DNA of 5,476 nt from positions 1 to 5,476 of the forward strand of contig JAPLUJ010000726.1 in NCBI GenBank assembly GCA_026397695.1. Direction: 5' to 3'. The notes under the pieces were generated by a model, which was not told the origin of the DNA, ran no database searches, and worked only from the letters and a program-made list of their open reading frames with translations. This document shows, in pieces, positions 1 through 5,148 of this stretch. This stretch comes from Verrucomicrobiota bacterium (GTDB taxonomy: Bacteria; Verrucomicrobiota; Verrucomicrobiia; Verrucomicrobiales; Akkermansiaceae). The position numbers were made by a program, and so were the translations under genes. How positions within the stretch are numbered: the first letter of the stretch is position 1; each line of letters opens with the position of its first letter.

Positions 1-238
1 ACAAGAGTGACGAATCCTGAATGTCAAAACAATACGTTTTATTCCTTCAGAATTTTAATCAGAAAAAATGTGACAGACAAAAAGGGGGATGGGTGAGACA
101 ATGAAAACGGCGCAAGTTTCATGCTCTTCATGTTCGCGCCGCTGGGGATGCTCCAAAAGTGGAATGGTAGCAAATCAAGTAGCAGTTAGAATGCTGCCAT
201 CATTTGCCTAAAGTCGCAAGTCATTCATTTTAAGAGAG

Positions 239-320
239 TACCGAGAGGGGAATTCGAATCCCCAAGGGTTGCCCCACTTGATCCTAAATCAAGCGCGTCT
301 ACCAATTCCGCCATCCCGGC
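239..320 (-). tRNA. tRNA-Leu (anticodon UAG)
   Basis: Read on the minus strand this folds as a complete 82-nt class II tRNA. The acceptor arms are GCCGGGA (314-320) and TCTCGGT (240-246), pairing with two G-U pairs. The D-stem is GCG/CGC with GGTAGA in its loop. The anticodon stem CTTGA/TCAAG encloses loop TTTAGGA, whose anticodon UAG (284-286) reads CUA and other CUN leucine codons. A 13-nt variable arm with a GGG/CCC stem fits leucine tRNAs. The T-arm is GGGGA-TTCGAAT-TCCCC. The discriminator base is A (239); the 3' CCA is not encoded (CTC follows), so it must be added after transcription. No clear terminator follows on its 3' side (positions 1-238). Confidence 0.96.
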
Positions 321-362
321 ATGTTTCATTTGCAACGACTTGTGACTTCACCCTAACAGCCG

Positions 363-388
363 ATGACCACCGCAAATGACCACCGCAA
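363..388 (+). repeat. 13-bp perfect tandem duplication
   Basis: ATGACCACCGCAA occurs twice back to back (363-375 and 376-388). Because 13 is not a multiple of three, the two copies place an ATG in different frames. Only the second copy opens the frame that reads as an integrase N-terminus. It looks like a slippage duplication at the head of a decaying gene. Confidence 0.85.
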
Positions 389-546
389 ACGATTGCGCCT
401 TGCCGTTTCGCGCCTGTTGTGCGACGAAGGATGGCATGGGCGAATGGAAACACGTTGGCGAGAATCTGGTCAGGCATTGGGGCGGAACGATTTATCTCCG
501 GGCCAAGGTGGGTGGCAAGATTATTCGCCAAAGCCTGCAGACAGGG
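376..546 (+). pseudogene. integrase (tyrosine recombinase) N-terminal stub, cut by IS
   Basis: The frame gives about 57 residues before the insertion sequence begins. The part from residue 20 onwards (GEWKHVGENLVRHWG, then GTIYLRAKVGGKIIRQSLQT) resembles the N-terminal arm-type DNA-binding region of phage-type integrases common in Verrucomicrobiota and relatives. There a beta-strand pair with a GxIYxRxKVxGKxIRxSLxT pattern precedes the core-binding domain. The first 19 residues look unrelated, and no Shine-Dalgarno precedes the ATG, so the true start may differ. The frame runs into the left inverted repeat and stops at a TAA inside it (565-567). The core-binding and catalytic domains (R-H-R-Y) are absent, and I could not find a continuation to the right of the IS in any frame. 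A non-functional relic is the best reading; family recognition rests on pattern similarity only. Confidence 0.6.
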
Positions 547-567
547 GGTGCCGGACAAAAAAGTTAA
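546..567 (+). repeat. left terminal inverted repeat of the IS
   Basis: This pairs with the reverse complement of 2394-2415 at 21 of 22 positions; the single difference is C versus G at 552. The shared inner core is GGACAAAAAAGTTAA. The TTAA at its inner edge ends the interrupted integrase frame with a TAA at 565-567. Confidence 0.93.
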
Positions 568-570
568 AGA

Positions 571-594
571 AGCCAGATGGCTGGCTATTTTTTT
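571..594 (+). terminator. terminator-like hairpin inside the IS left end
   Basis: AGCCAG (571-576), loop ATGG, CTGGCT (581-586) form a perfect 6-bp stem followed by A and seven T residues (588-594). This is the form of a short intrinsic terminator on the plus strand. It lies between the left inverted repeat and orfA, where it could stop transcripts entering from outside and so keep transposase expression low. The stem is short, so efficiency is uncertain. Confidence 0.6.
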
Positions 595-598
595 GGCC

Positions 599-623
599 TT
601 GACAGTGTCTAGGCGCTAGACAC
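599..623 (+). promoter_or_regulatory. candidate -35 box and perfect palindrome upstream of orfA
   Basis: A consensus-like TTGACA (599-604) directly abuts a perfect dyad GTGTCTAG-GCG-CTAGACAC (605-623), which ends 11 bp before the orfA ATG. No good -10 hexamer is present 16-18 bp downstream (ACGATG is poor), so the promoter is only a suggestion. The dyad could be an operator for the transposase or another protein, or a hairpin in the leader RNA. No Shine-Dalgarno is visible before orfA. Confidence 0.4.
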
Positions 624-634
624 GATGGCTCCCG

Positions 635-1069
635 ATGAAACCACCATACCAATCCACCGAGCAGATCCGGCAATCCCTAGTGGAACAAATCGCCGCCATC
701 ACCACCATGCAGCCCGGAACCCTTGCCGAGGAATACCGCGAACACCCGGACGCCGACGGCAAGTGCGTGGTACGCCGTGGCCCGTACTTCAAGTACCAGT
801 GCTGGCATGACGGCCGCAACCTCAGTCGGCGCGTGCCCATCACCCAGGCCGCCCAACTGCGCCAAGACATCGACAATGCCAAGCTCTTCGGCCAACTCAC
901 CGCGCAACTCGGGCAACTCAACATCCAACACACTCTCGCCCTGCGGGCTGCCGAAGCATCCACCGTCGACGAGGTGCGGGACGCCAAAAAAAACTCCACG
1001 CGCAAGCGTGCCAAGAAAGGTTCGGCGAAACCGAGGCATTCATCGCCAAAGCCAAGGCGCGACTTATAG
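635..1069 (+). CDS. IS orfA, DUF6788-like protein / N-terminal part of transposase
   Basis: This 144-residue frame starts at the first ATG after an in-frame TAG (617-619). Residues 1-110 resemble small proteins I recognise as DUF6788-like: a helical start with a PGTLAEEYREH motif, a basic RRGPYFKYQCW strand followed by DGRNLSRRVPI, then a long helix (about residues 68-105) rich in Q and L. Such proteins are often found next to, or fused with, transposases and probably bind DNA or the element ends; their exact role is not known to me. The last 25 residues are very basic (KKNSTRKRAKKG region) and read across the A8 tract. The frame overlaps the open orfB frame, and its tail after about residue 120 is probably replaced by orfB sequence when the ribosome shifts to -1. 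A free orfA product could act as a regulator, as in other frameshifting IS elements; that is inference. Confidence 0.75.
   Translation: MKPPYQSTEQIRQSLVEQIAAITTMQPGTLAEEYREHPDADGKCVVRRGPYFKYQCWHDGRNLSRRVPITQAAQLRQDIDNAKLFGQLTAQLGQLNIQHTLALRAAEASTVDEVRDAKKNSTRKRAKKGSAKPRHSSPKPRRDL
988..1010 (+). other. probable -1 frameshift site (A-AAA-AAC plus GCAA hairpin)
   Basis: An A8 run (986-993) followed by C gives the heptamer A-AAA-AAC (988-994), which is in register with the orfA codons AAA (989) and AAC (992). Slipping back one base leads directly into the orfB frame at 994. Two bases later a perfect hairpin forms: CACGC (997-1001), loop GCAA of the GNRA type (1002-1005), GCGTG (1006-1010). The spacing is shorter than the usual 5-8 bases. 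Transcriptional slippage on A8 could give the same result. Confidence 0.62.
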
Positions 1070-2397
1070 TCCAAGGCCCCGGCGAAAGTCCGGAATGGAT
1101 CGAACGTGGCCTGCGTGACGCACTGTTGCGCGACGGCAAGGGAATCGTCTCGGCCCTCTATAATGATCGCGCCCTCTTTCCCGACACGGCAAAGCCACGT
1201 GCCTTTGAAACCTGTTATCACGACCGCGGCATTAACGTCGAAACCCTCTTCGGAGGGATCCGTCTGTCGCGAAACTACTACCACCATAGTAAAAGCGGCA
1301 CAGGGCGTTTTCCGCTCGATGACGCCCTCGGTCTGGAAGGCGGCTGCAGCCCCGCCGTCGCCCGGCTCATCTGCCGAGCCGCCAGCCTTGGCGCTTCTTT
1401 TGAGCAGGGCGCTGACGACCTCGCCGCCTTTGCTGGTTTGAGTTTTGATCCACGCGATCTGGGCCGCATGGTTGCCGCCGTGGCTCCAGGTTTGGTGGAG
1501 TCGCTCGCCAGCCTGGTCCCATCTGCCCTGCCGCAACCAGCCGCCGCCATTCCCGTCCTTTACGTCAGCGTTGACGGCACCGGCACGCCCATGCGCCGCG
1601 AGGAACTCGAAGGCCGCCCCGGCAAACAGGAGGACGGCAGCGCCCGCACCCGTGAGGCCAAGCTCGGCTGCGTCTTCACCCAGACCGTCACCGATGACCA
1701 AGGACGGCCCATGCGCGACCCTGGCTCCACCAGTTACGTCGGCACCTATCAGGGGTGCCGTGAGATTGGTGTCATGCTCCATCAGGAAGCCCGCCGTCGC
1801 GGTCTGGATCGCGCCAAGCAGGTCATCTATCTCGGCGACGGTGCCGCTTGGATCTGGGAGAACTTCCGCCTCACCTTTCCCGGGGCCGTGGGCATCCTCG
1901 ACTTCTATCATGCAAGCGAACACGTCGGGCAGCTTGCCACCGCGATCCACGACGACGATCCGCTGTTAGCCGCCTCATGCCGGACCCGTTGGTGCCACGA
2001 CATGAAACAAACAAGTCCCGCCGCGCTCCTCACGGAATCGCACGCCCTGCTAGATGGGCATCCCGAATGGTCCGAGACCAAACGCGCCGCCATCCAAAAG
2101 GAAATCGACTATCTGGAGAGTCATTCCAGCCGCACCCACTACGGCCGGTATCAAGCCAACGGTTGGTTCATCGGCAGCGGTGTCATAGAGGCCGGATGCA
2201 AAACCGTCGTCGGTCGCCGCCTCAAACAATCCGGCATGTTCTGGAGCGAGCCAGGCGCGGAAAACATTCTGAGCCTGCGCTGCCTGATGCTCGGACCGCA
2301 CTTTGACGCGGCCTGGAAGGTCAGGCGCGAGATTCTGGCACAAAAACAACTCAGGGCCAGAAGATGGTTCGCCGAAGATGAAGCCGATGCGGCTTAA
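994..2397 (+). CDS. IS orfB, ISKra4-family DDE transposase (made by -1 frameshift from orfA)
   Basis: The frame is open from 811 to the TAA at 2395-2397 and has no ATG before the conserved part; the first usual alternative start is a TTG at 1126. A frameshift from orfA at 994 gives a fused protein of about 587 residues. Numbered from the TTG, the 423-residue part shows ISKra4 hallmarks: GLEGGCSPAVARLICRAAS (69-87), the catalytic D150 in YVSVDGTGTPM, REAKLGCVFTQT (176-187), the second D238 in YLGDGAAWIWE, LDFYHASEHV (258-267), and the catalytic E355 in GSGVIEAGCKT with the downstream GRRLKQSGMFW (363-373). These correspond to D314, D402 and E519 of the fusion. The enzyme would cut and join the IS ends. 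Residues just upstream of the TTG (from about 1021) also read as sensible protein (GETEAFIAKAKARL), showing that the real protein extends further 5'. The domain is complete with no internal stop. If no frameshifting occurs, the shift is a disabling mutation. Confidence 0.88.
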   Translation, partial: LHAQACQERFGETEAFIAKAKARLIVQGPGESPEWIERGLRDALLRDGKGIVSALYNDRALFPDTAKPRAFETCYHDRGINVETLFGGIRLSRNYYHHSKSGTGRFPLDDALGLEGGCSPAVARLICRAASLGASFEQGADDLAAFAGLSFDPRDLGRMVAAVAPGLVESLASLVPSALPQPAAAIPVLYVSVDGTGTPMRREELEGRPGKQEDGSARTREAKLGCVFTQTVTDDQGRPMRDPGSTSYVGTYQGCREIGVMLHQEARRRGLDRAKQVIYLGDGAAWIWENFRLTFPGAVGILDFYHASEHVGQLATAIHDDDPLLAASCRTRWCHDMKQTSPAALLTESHALLDGHPEWSETKRAAIQKEIDYLESHSSRTHYGRYQANGWFIGSGVIEAGCKTVVGRRLKQSGMFWSEPGAENILSLRCLMLGPHFDAAWKVRREILAQKQLRARRWFAEDEADAA

Positions 2398-2415
2398 CTT
2401 TTTTGTCCCGCACCC
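2394..2415 (-). repeat. right terminal inverted repeat of the IS
   Basis: This is the inverted partner of 546-567 (21 of 22 bases). The transposase stop codon TAA (2395-2397) lies inside it, so the repeat both marks the end of the element and ends translation. Confidence 0.93.
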
Positions 2416-2453
2416 GTCGTCGAGTCCTTGCGAGGCGGCAAGGCATGTTAGGC

Positions 2454-2612
2454 TCACGCCATGTCATTGAAAAAACACCCCGGTCCCGGGGACGCAACGG
2501 ACGGGCTTCTGATATGGCCGGCCGGGTTTTCGACCGTGTCCGCGGACAGCGTTCCGGCGATCATGAGCAGGCAGGCCGTGAACCCCAAAGTCATGATCGG
2601 ACTGTGTTTCAT
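2454..2612 (-). pseudogene. 5' stub of a secreted protein gene, probably truncated
   Basis: A 52-residue frame begins at an ATG (2612-2610) that overlaps the stop of the upstream glycoside hydrolase-like gene as ATGA, an arrangement typical of translational coupling in an operon. A purine-rich GAGCAGAG lies just before the ATG. Residues 1-24 are a clear signal peptide: positively charged MKHS, a hydrophobic core (MTLGFTACLLMIAGTL) and a likely cleavage after LSA before DTVENPAG. The mature part is only about 28 residues, rich in P, G and S, with no recognisable fold. It stops at a TGA (2454-2456) 39 bp from the IS right end. A terminator-like hairpin (2470-2491) lies inside its last codons. 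The most likely reading is the start of a larger secreted protein whose remainder was lost when the IS region was rearranged. A genuine small secreted peptide is possible. The function cannot be told. Confidence 0.5.
2470..2491 (-). terminator. intrinsic terminator for the minus-strand operon
   Basis: On the minus strand CCCCG, loop GGAC, CGGGG (2491-2478) is followed by TG and six T residues (2475-2470). The stem is GC-only, and a T run follows only on this strand. It would end transcripts coming from the glycoside hydrolase-like gene. It overlaps the end of the signal-peptide stub, which is unusual for a functional gene. Confidence 0.5.
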
Positions 2613-4300
2613 CTCTGCTCTCTTTTTCCCACGGTATCCGTGGGCCCGGTGAATCCGGGACCTCCGGCGGCAACATAGCCATGGCTGGCGCCAGACTTGT
2701 CGGGACTGACCCAGAAAGCGTAAATGCCGCCGTTGTTCAGATGAAAACGGAACCGGATCGGCTTGCCGGCCACGGCCAACAGATCGGCCGAGCCCTTCCA
2801 CGTGAGCGCTGCCAGCGTCTTGTCGCACGAGACCGGCTCGCAATTCGCGACGGTGAAGGGCTCGATCGCCTTGCCGTCTTTGTCGAGCACCTCGGCCTTC
2901 AGTTCGCCATGCGGACAGTCAGCGTTGACGAAGAGGTGCTTCCCCTTGAACGTCAGCGGCCTGGTGGTGAGCGTACCGCCCGTGTCGCCCGCGTGCATCG
3001 AGGCAAAGCCGTCGCGGCGCAGGATGGCCAGCCCGGCACTGCCGTTGCCGTGTCCGCCGGTGGCGTCCCTGGCCCTCGCCGACACATAGAAGTAGAGCTT
3101 GTCGCCGACGACGAGACATCCGCCGCCTGCGGACTGAATGTTGCCGAAGTTCCACGCGCCGTCTGCCCAGTTTGCCGCGATGAATCGTTCGCGATGCGGG
3201 CGGTCCCAATGGAACCCGTCGCGGCTGAACCCGAGAAGGATGTCACAGCGTTTCTGCAGGCGTTCCCGCGCGACGGTGTCATTTTCCGGTCCGGTCCAGA
3301 TGGCAAAGAAGCCGAGCATCAGGCTCTCGTAGGGTGTGGCATCCAGATTGTACAATTGCGGTCTAATGGTCCCGTACTCTTCAACCGGATTGCGCGGATC
3401 GAGATCGTCGGCATTGGTCCAGAACACCGACTCGCCAGCAGCCGCCAGCCCCTGGTTCGGCTGGATCTTCTCCACGAGTTTCCCGGGATCGCGGTCTTCC
3501 ATATAGGCGCGCGCCCGCCCGACATTTCCACCGTGAATCCGCTGGCTCAGACACCATACCTTGCGGAACGGATTGGAGAATATGGTCGCCCGGTCGCCCC
3601 AGATCGGCTTGGAAGCGACAGGCCCTGACCAGTGGATGCCGTCGCGGCTGGTCCGATAGATATAGCGCCAGCCGCCATGTTTCTCGGTGGCGAAGTACTT
3701 GAAGCGGGTGCCGGGATCTGCGGCCGCGTGATCGAGCCAGATGACGCTTGAATCATGATGGCTTATGTCCAGGATCACGTTGGATCCGTCCAGCTCCTTG
3801 CGCCGGCCATCGATGTCCTGCAAGGCGGGCTTCTCCCAGTGGATGCCGTCCTTGCTGACGGCGTAACCGAACCAGTGTGTGATCCATCCCTCGTTGCCGA
3901 CGGCATACCCCATCTTGAACAGGTTGTCCGCAGGGTCGTGCCAGACCCCGCCGCTGTAGGGAAAAGCCACATTGCTTTTGCCTTTGATCTCCCAGGGCTT
4001 GTCGGGCTTGAGCACCGGATTCTCCGCATGGTATTCCGCGGAATGGAAGGTCCTCTTGAGCGTCGTCTCCTGGATCAGAAAATCATCGACGAAGAGCTGC
4101 CGTCCCACATCGATCGGAATAACCGCCGGTTGGTCTTTCAGATACGGAACCGGCATCGGTTCGCGGGGTAGGCCACTTCGTTTCGGAGGCCACTCGTCCG
4201 GCAGCACGATCCCGTTGTACAGGGTCTCGGCTGCGCGTGCCATGCCGCTTACGGCCAGCAGGCACAACAGAACCGCCACCCACCCGTTCACGCCACACAT
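2609..4300 (-). CDS. secreted beta-propeller glycoside hydrolase-like protein
   Basis: The start at 4300 gives 563 residues. It is preferred over upstream ATGs (4348, 4369) because it places a signal peptide at the very N-terminus (hydrophobic WVAVLLCLLAV at 7-17, probable cleavage after ARA at 21-23) and is preceded by AGAGGA (4313-4318), at a slightly long spacing. Export is therefore expected. After a short linker, IDVGRQLFVDDFLIQE (63-78) matches the opening of a large uncharacterised group in Planctomycetota and Verrucomicrobiota that I associate with the five-bladed propeller fold of GH32/GH43-like enzymes. Three blade motifs of the form S-x-D-G-x-H-W recur at 149-155, 218-224 and 359-365, resembling Asp-box-like turns. 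Conserved-looking polar sites include HDP (121-123) and ATEK (204-207), but I cannot assign catalytic residues. A C-terminal beta-sandwich (about 445-530: GKHLFVNADCPHGELKAEVLDKDG, later LTWKGSADLLAVAGKPIRFRF) is usual in this group. The likely role is hydrolysis or binding of a plant or algal polysaccharide; the substrate is unknown. It overlaps the next gene by ATGA. Confidence 0.85.
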   Translation of the reverse strand: MCGVNGWVAVLLCLLAVSGMARAAETLYNGIVLPDEWPPKRSGLPREPMPVPYLKDQPAVIPIDVGRQLFVDDFLIQETTLKRTFHSAEYHAENPVLKPDKPWEIKGKSNVAFPYSGGVWHDPADNLFKMGYAVGNEGWITHWFGYAVSKDGIHWEKPALQDIDGRRKELDGSNVILDISHHDSSVIWLDHAAADPGTRFKYFATEKHGGWRYIYRTSRDGIHWSGPVASKPIWGDRATIFSNPFRKVWCLSQRIHGGNVGRARAYMEDRDPGKLVEKIQPNQGLAAAGESVFWTNADDLDPRNPVEEYGTIRPQLYNLDATPYESLMLGFFAIWTGPENDTVARERLQKRCDILLGFSRDGFHWDRPHRERFIAANWADGAWNFGNIQSAGGGCLVVGDKLYFYVSARARDATGGHGNGSAGLAILRRDGFASMHAGDTGGTLTTRPLTFKGKHLFVNADCPHGELKAEVLDKDGKAIEPFTVANCEPVSCDKTLAALTWKGSADLLAVAGKPIRFRFHLNNGGIYAFWVSPDKSGASHGYVAAGGPGFTGPTDTVGKREQR

Positions 4301-4312
4301 TGCAGCAATCGT

Positions 4313-4318
4313 TCCTCT
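4313..4318 (-). promoter_or_regulatory. ribosome binding site deciding the 4300 start
   Basis: AGAGGA on the minus strand lies 12 bases before the ATG at 4300. Together with the signal peptide it favours this start over the ATGs at 4348 and 4369, which would put an unlikely charged leader before the signal peptide. Confidence 0.5.
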
Positions 4319-4425
4319 TGTCGTATCTGTCGCTTTTTTTTCACACATATTCGCTAAGACCGAGACCATTACCGTATCCTACGCCACCATCAAGCTCGGA
4401 ATCGACGCCCGGATCCACAGAGCGA

Positions 4426-4860
4426 TTACCGGGCATCATATAGGTCACGGACAGAGTCACGCATGAGAATGATGATCGTGAAGATGCCCAGAACAGTACC
4501 CACCGGAACCTGAAAGCAGTTGATGGCTCCAACAACCAGCGAAAACATGCGATTCCGCCTTGCGTTGATCCACAGGCCCGAGAGCAGGTTGCAGACGCTT
4601 CCAAGGATCAATAATGCGCCGAATATCAGATAAAACCATTTGAAGAACGCAAAAAACTCCTGCGGTGGAGGCCCGCCCTTCTGACCTTCCCACATCCTGG
4701 GATTGAACATGATGTGGCTCATCATCGCGTAATGCAGGATCAAGAATCCGATCCCAAGAAATGCAAAACCCGCTACCACAAAGTGGAAAACGGCCAACAG
4801 CTTGAGATGGTCGGCATCTGTCTTTCGCGGGTCACCGATGGAAGGTGGGTGTTCGTTCAT
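4426..4860 (-). CDS. small multi-span membrane protein of unknown function
   Basis: A 144-residue protein starts at an ATG (4860-4858) without a clear Shine-Dalgarno. A hydrophilic N-terminus (1-19, charged PRKTDADHLK) is followed by a first hydrophobic helix (about 21-44), a loop with MFNPRMWEGQKGGPPPQEF (51-69), a second long helix (about 70-97), a short basic turn (NARRNR, 99-104) and a final hydrophobic stretch (about 106-133) long enough for one or two passes. The cytoplasmic-looking end is RDSVRDLYDAR. I recognise this layout (DADHLKLL...FHFVVAG, the PPP loop, FSLVVGAINCFQVPVGTVLGIFT) as a conserved family of hypothetical proteins in Verrucomicrobiota, Planctomycetota and some other phyla, but I know of no assigned function. 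The positive-inside rule puts the NARRNR turn in the cytoplasm. It is separated by 125 bp from the downstream hydrolase-like gene, so each may have its own promoter. Confidence 0.8.
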   Translation of the reverse strand: MNEHPPSIGDPRKTDADHLKLLAVFHFVVAGFAFLGIGFLILHYAMMSHIMFNPRMWEGQKGGPPPQEFFAFFKWFYLIFGALLILGSVCNLLSGLWINARRNRMFSLVVGAINCFQVPVGTVLGIFTIIILMRDSVRDLYDAR

Positions 4861-5148
4861 GGGTGGTTGCTGGGGTTCGTCAATGTTTGAGTGCTCCTAC
4901 GGGCGCGAGTGAAGCGTGGTTGAAGTGAAGTTGAAATGCTTATGGCCCGTTAGGAAGCACGCCTCTTTGGTTATTTTGCGAAGACATGGTCGGGATCGTA
5001 GGAGAATCTCTGAAACGCCTGCTCTCGAAGCCACCAAGCGAATTCACAAGTTCGGCTTCTATCGGTTCTCACTACTTTCAGCAAGCCTATTCCATCCCAA
5101 TTCTCTATGCCCGCCAGGCGCCGGGTGGCGCGAACAGGATGGTTCGTC
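4861..5148. other. 288-bp gap with no supported gene
   Basis: No frame here resembles a known protein. The gap should hold the promoter of the minus-strand membrane protein gene, but no convincing -35/-10 pair stands out. Near its right side GCGCC-GGGT-GGCGC (5118-5131) forms a perfect 5-bp hairpin, with an alternative CGCCA/TGGCG pairing (5112-5130). No T run follows on either strand, so it is at best a weak or factor-dependent terminator for hsdR. Confidence 0.6.

Larger units (their letters stand above)
546..2415 (+). mobile_element. ISKra4-family-like insertion sequence
   Basis: A transposon of about 1870 bp is bounded by inverted repeats that match at 21 of 22 positions (546-567 and 2394-2415), and the outermost bases are GGG. 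Between them lie only two overlapping reading frames on the plus strand, a DUF6788-like orfA and an ISKra4-type DDE transposase orfB. The orfB stop codon (2395-2397) lies inside the right repeat, so the element is packed to its edge. The 8-9 bp just outside the two ends do not match, so no target-site duplication is visible. Either the element makes none at this site, or one flank has been lost. Both reading frames and both ends look intact apart from the -1 frame change discussed under orfB, so the copy may still be active. The subgroup cannot be assigned from sequence reading alone. Confidence 0.88.

Noticed and set aside
101..211. 36-residue plus-strand frame with a C-x-x-C pattern (CSSCSRRWGC) after a purine-rich stretch
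   Set aside because: It is too short, has only three cysteines and no conserved context; a chance frame is more likely.
625..810. 61-residue plus-strand frame starting 10 bp before orfA in the orfB frame
   Set aside because: It stops at 808-810 before the conserved transposase part, has no Shine-Dalgarno and shows no similarity to known proteins. orfA in the overlapping frame has recognisable DUF6788-like sequence.
616..1950. 444-residue minus-strand open frame opposite the transposase
   Set aside because: It lies antiparallel to a recognisable DDE transposase, has low-complexity composition rich in A, G and S and no family resemblance. It is a by-product of GC-rich codon use.
2681..3628. 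315-residue plus-strand open frame opposite the glycoside hydrolase-like gene
   Set aside because: The minus-strand frame has a signal peptide, blade motifs and a ribosome binding site; the plus-strand frame shows none and resembles no family.
4300..4369. Longer start for the glycoside hydrolase-like gene at 4369 or 4348
   Set aside because: These would add a charged leader in front of the signal peptide, whereas the 4300 ATG has AGAGGA upstream and a normal Sec signal.
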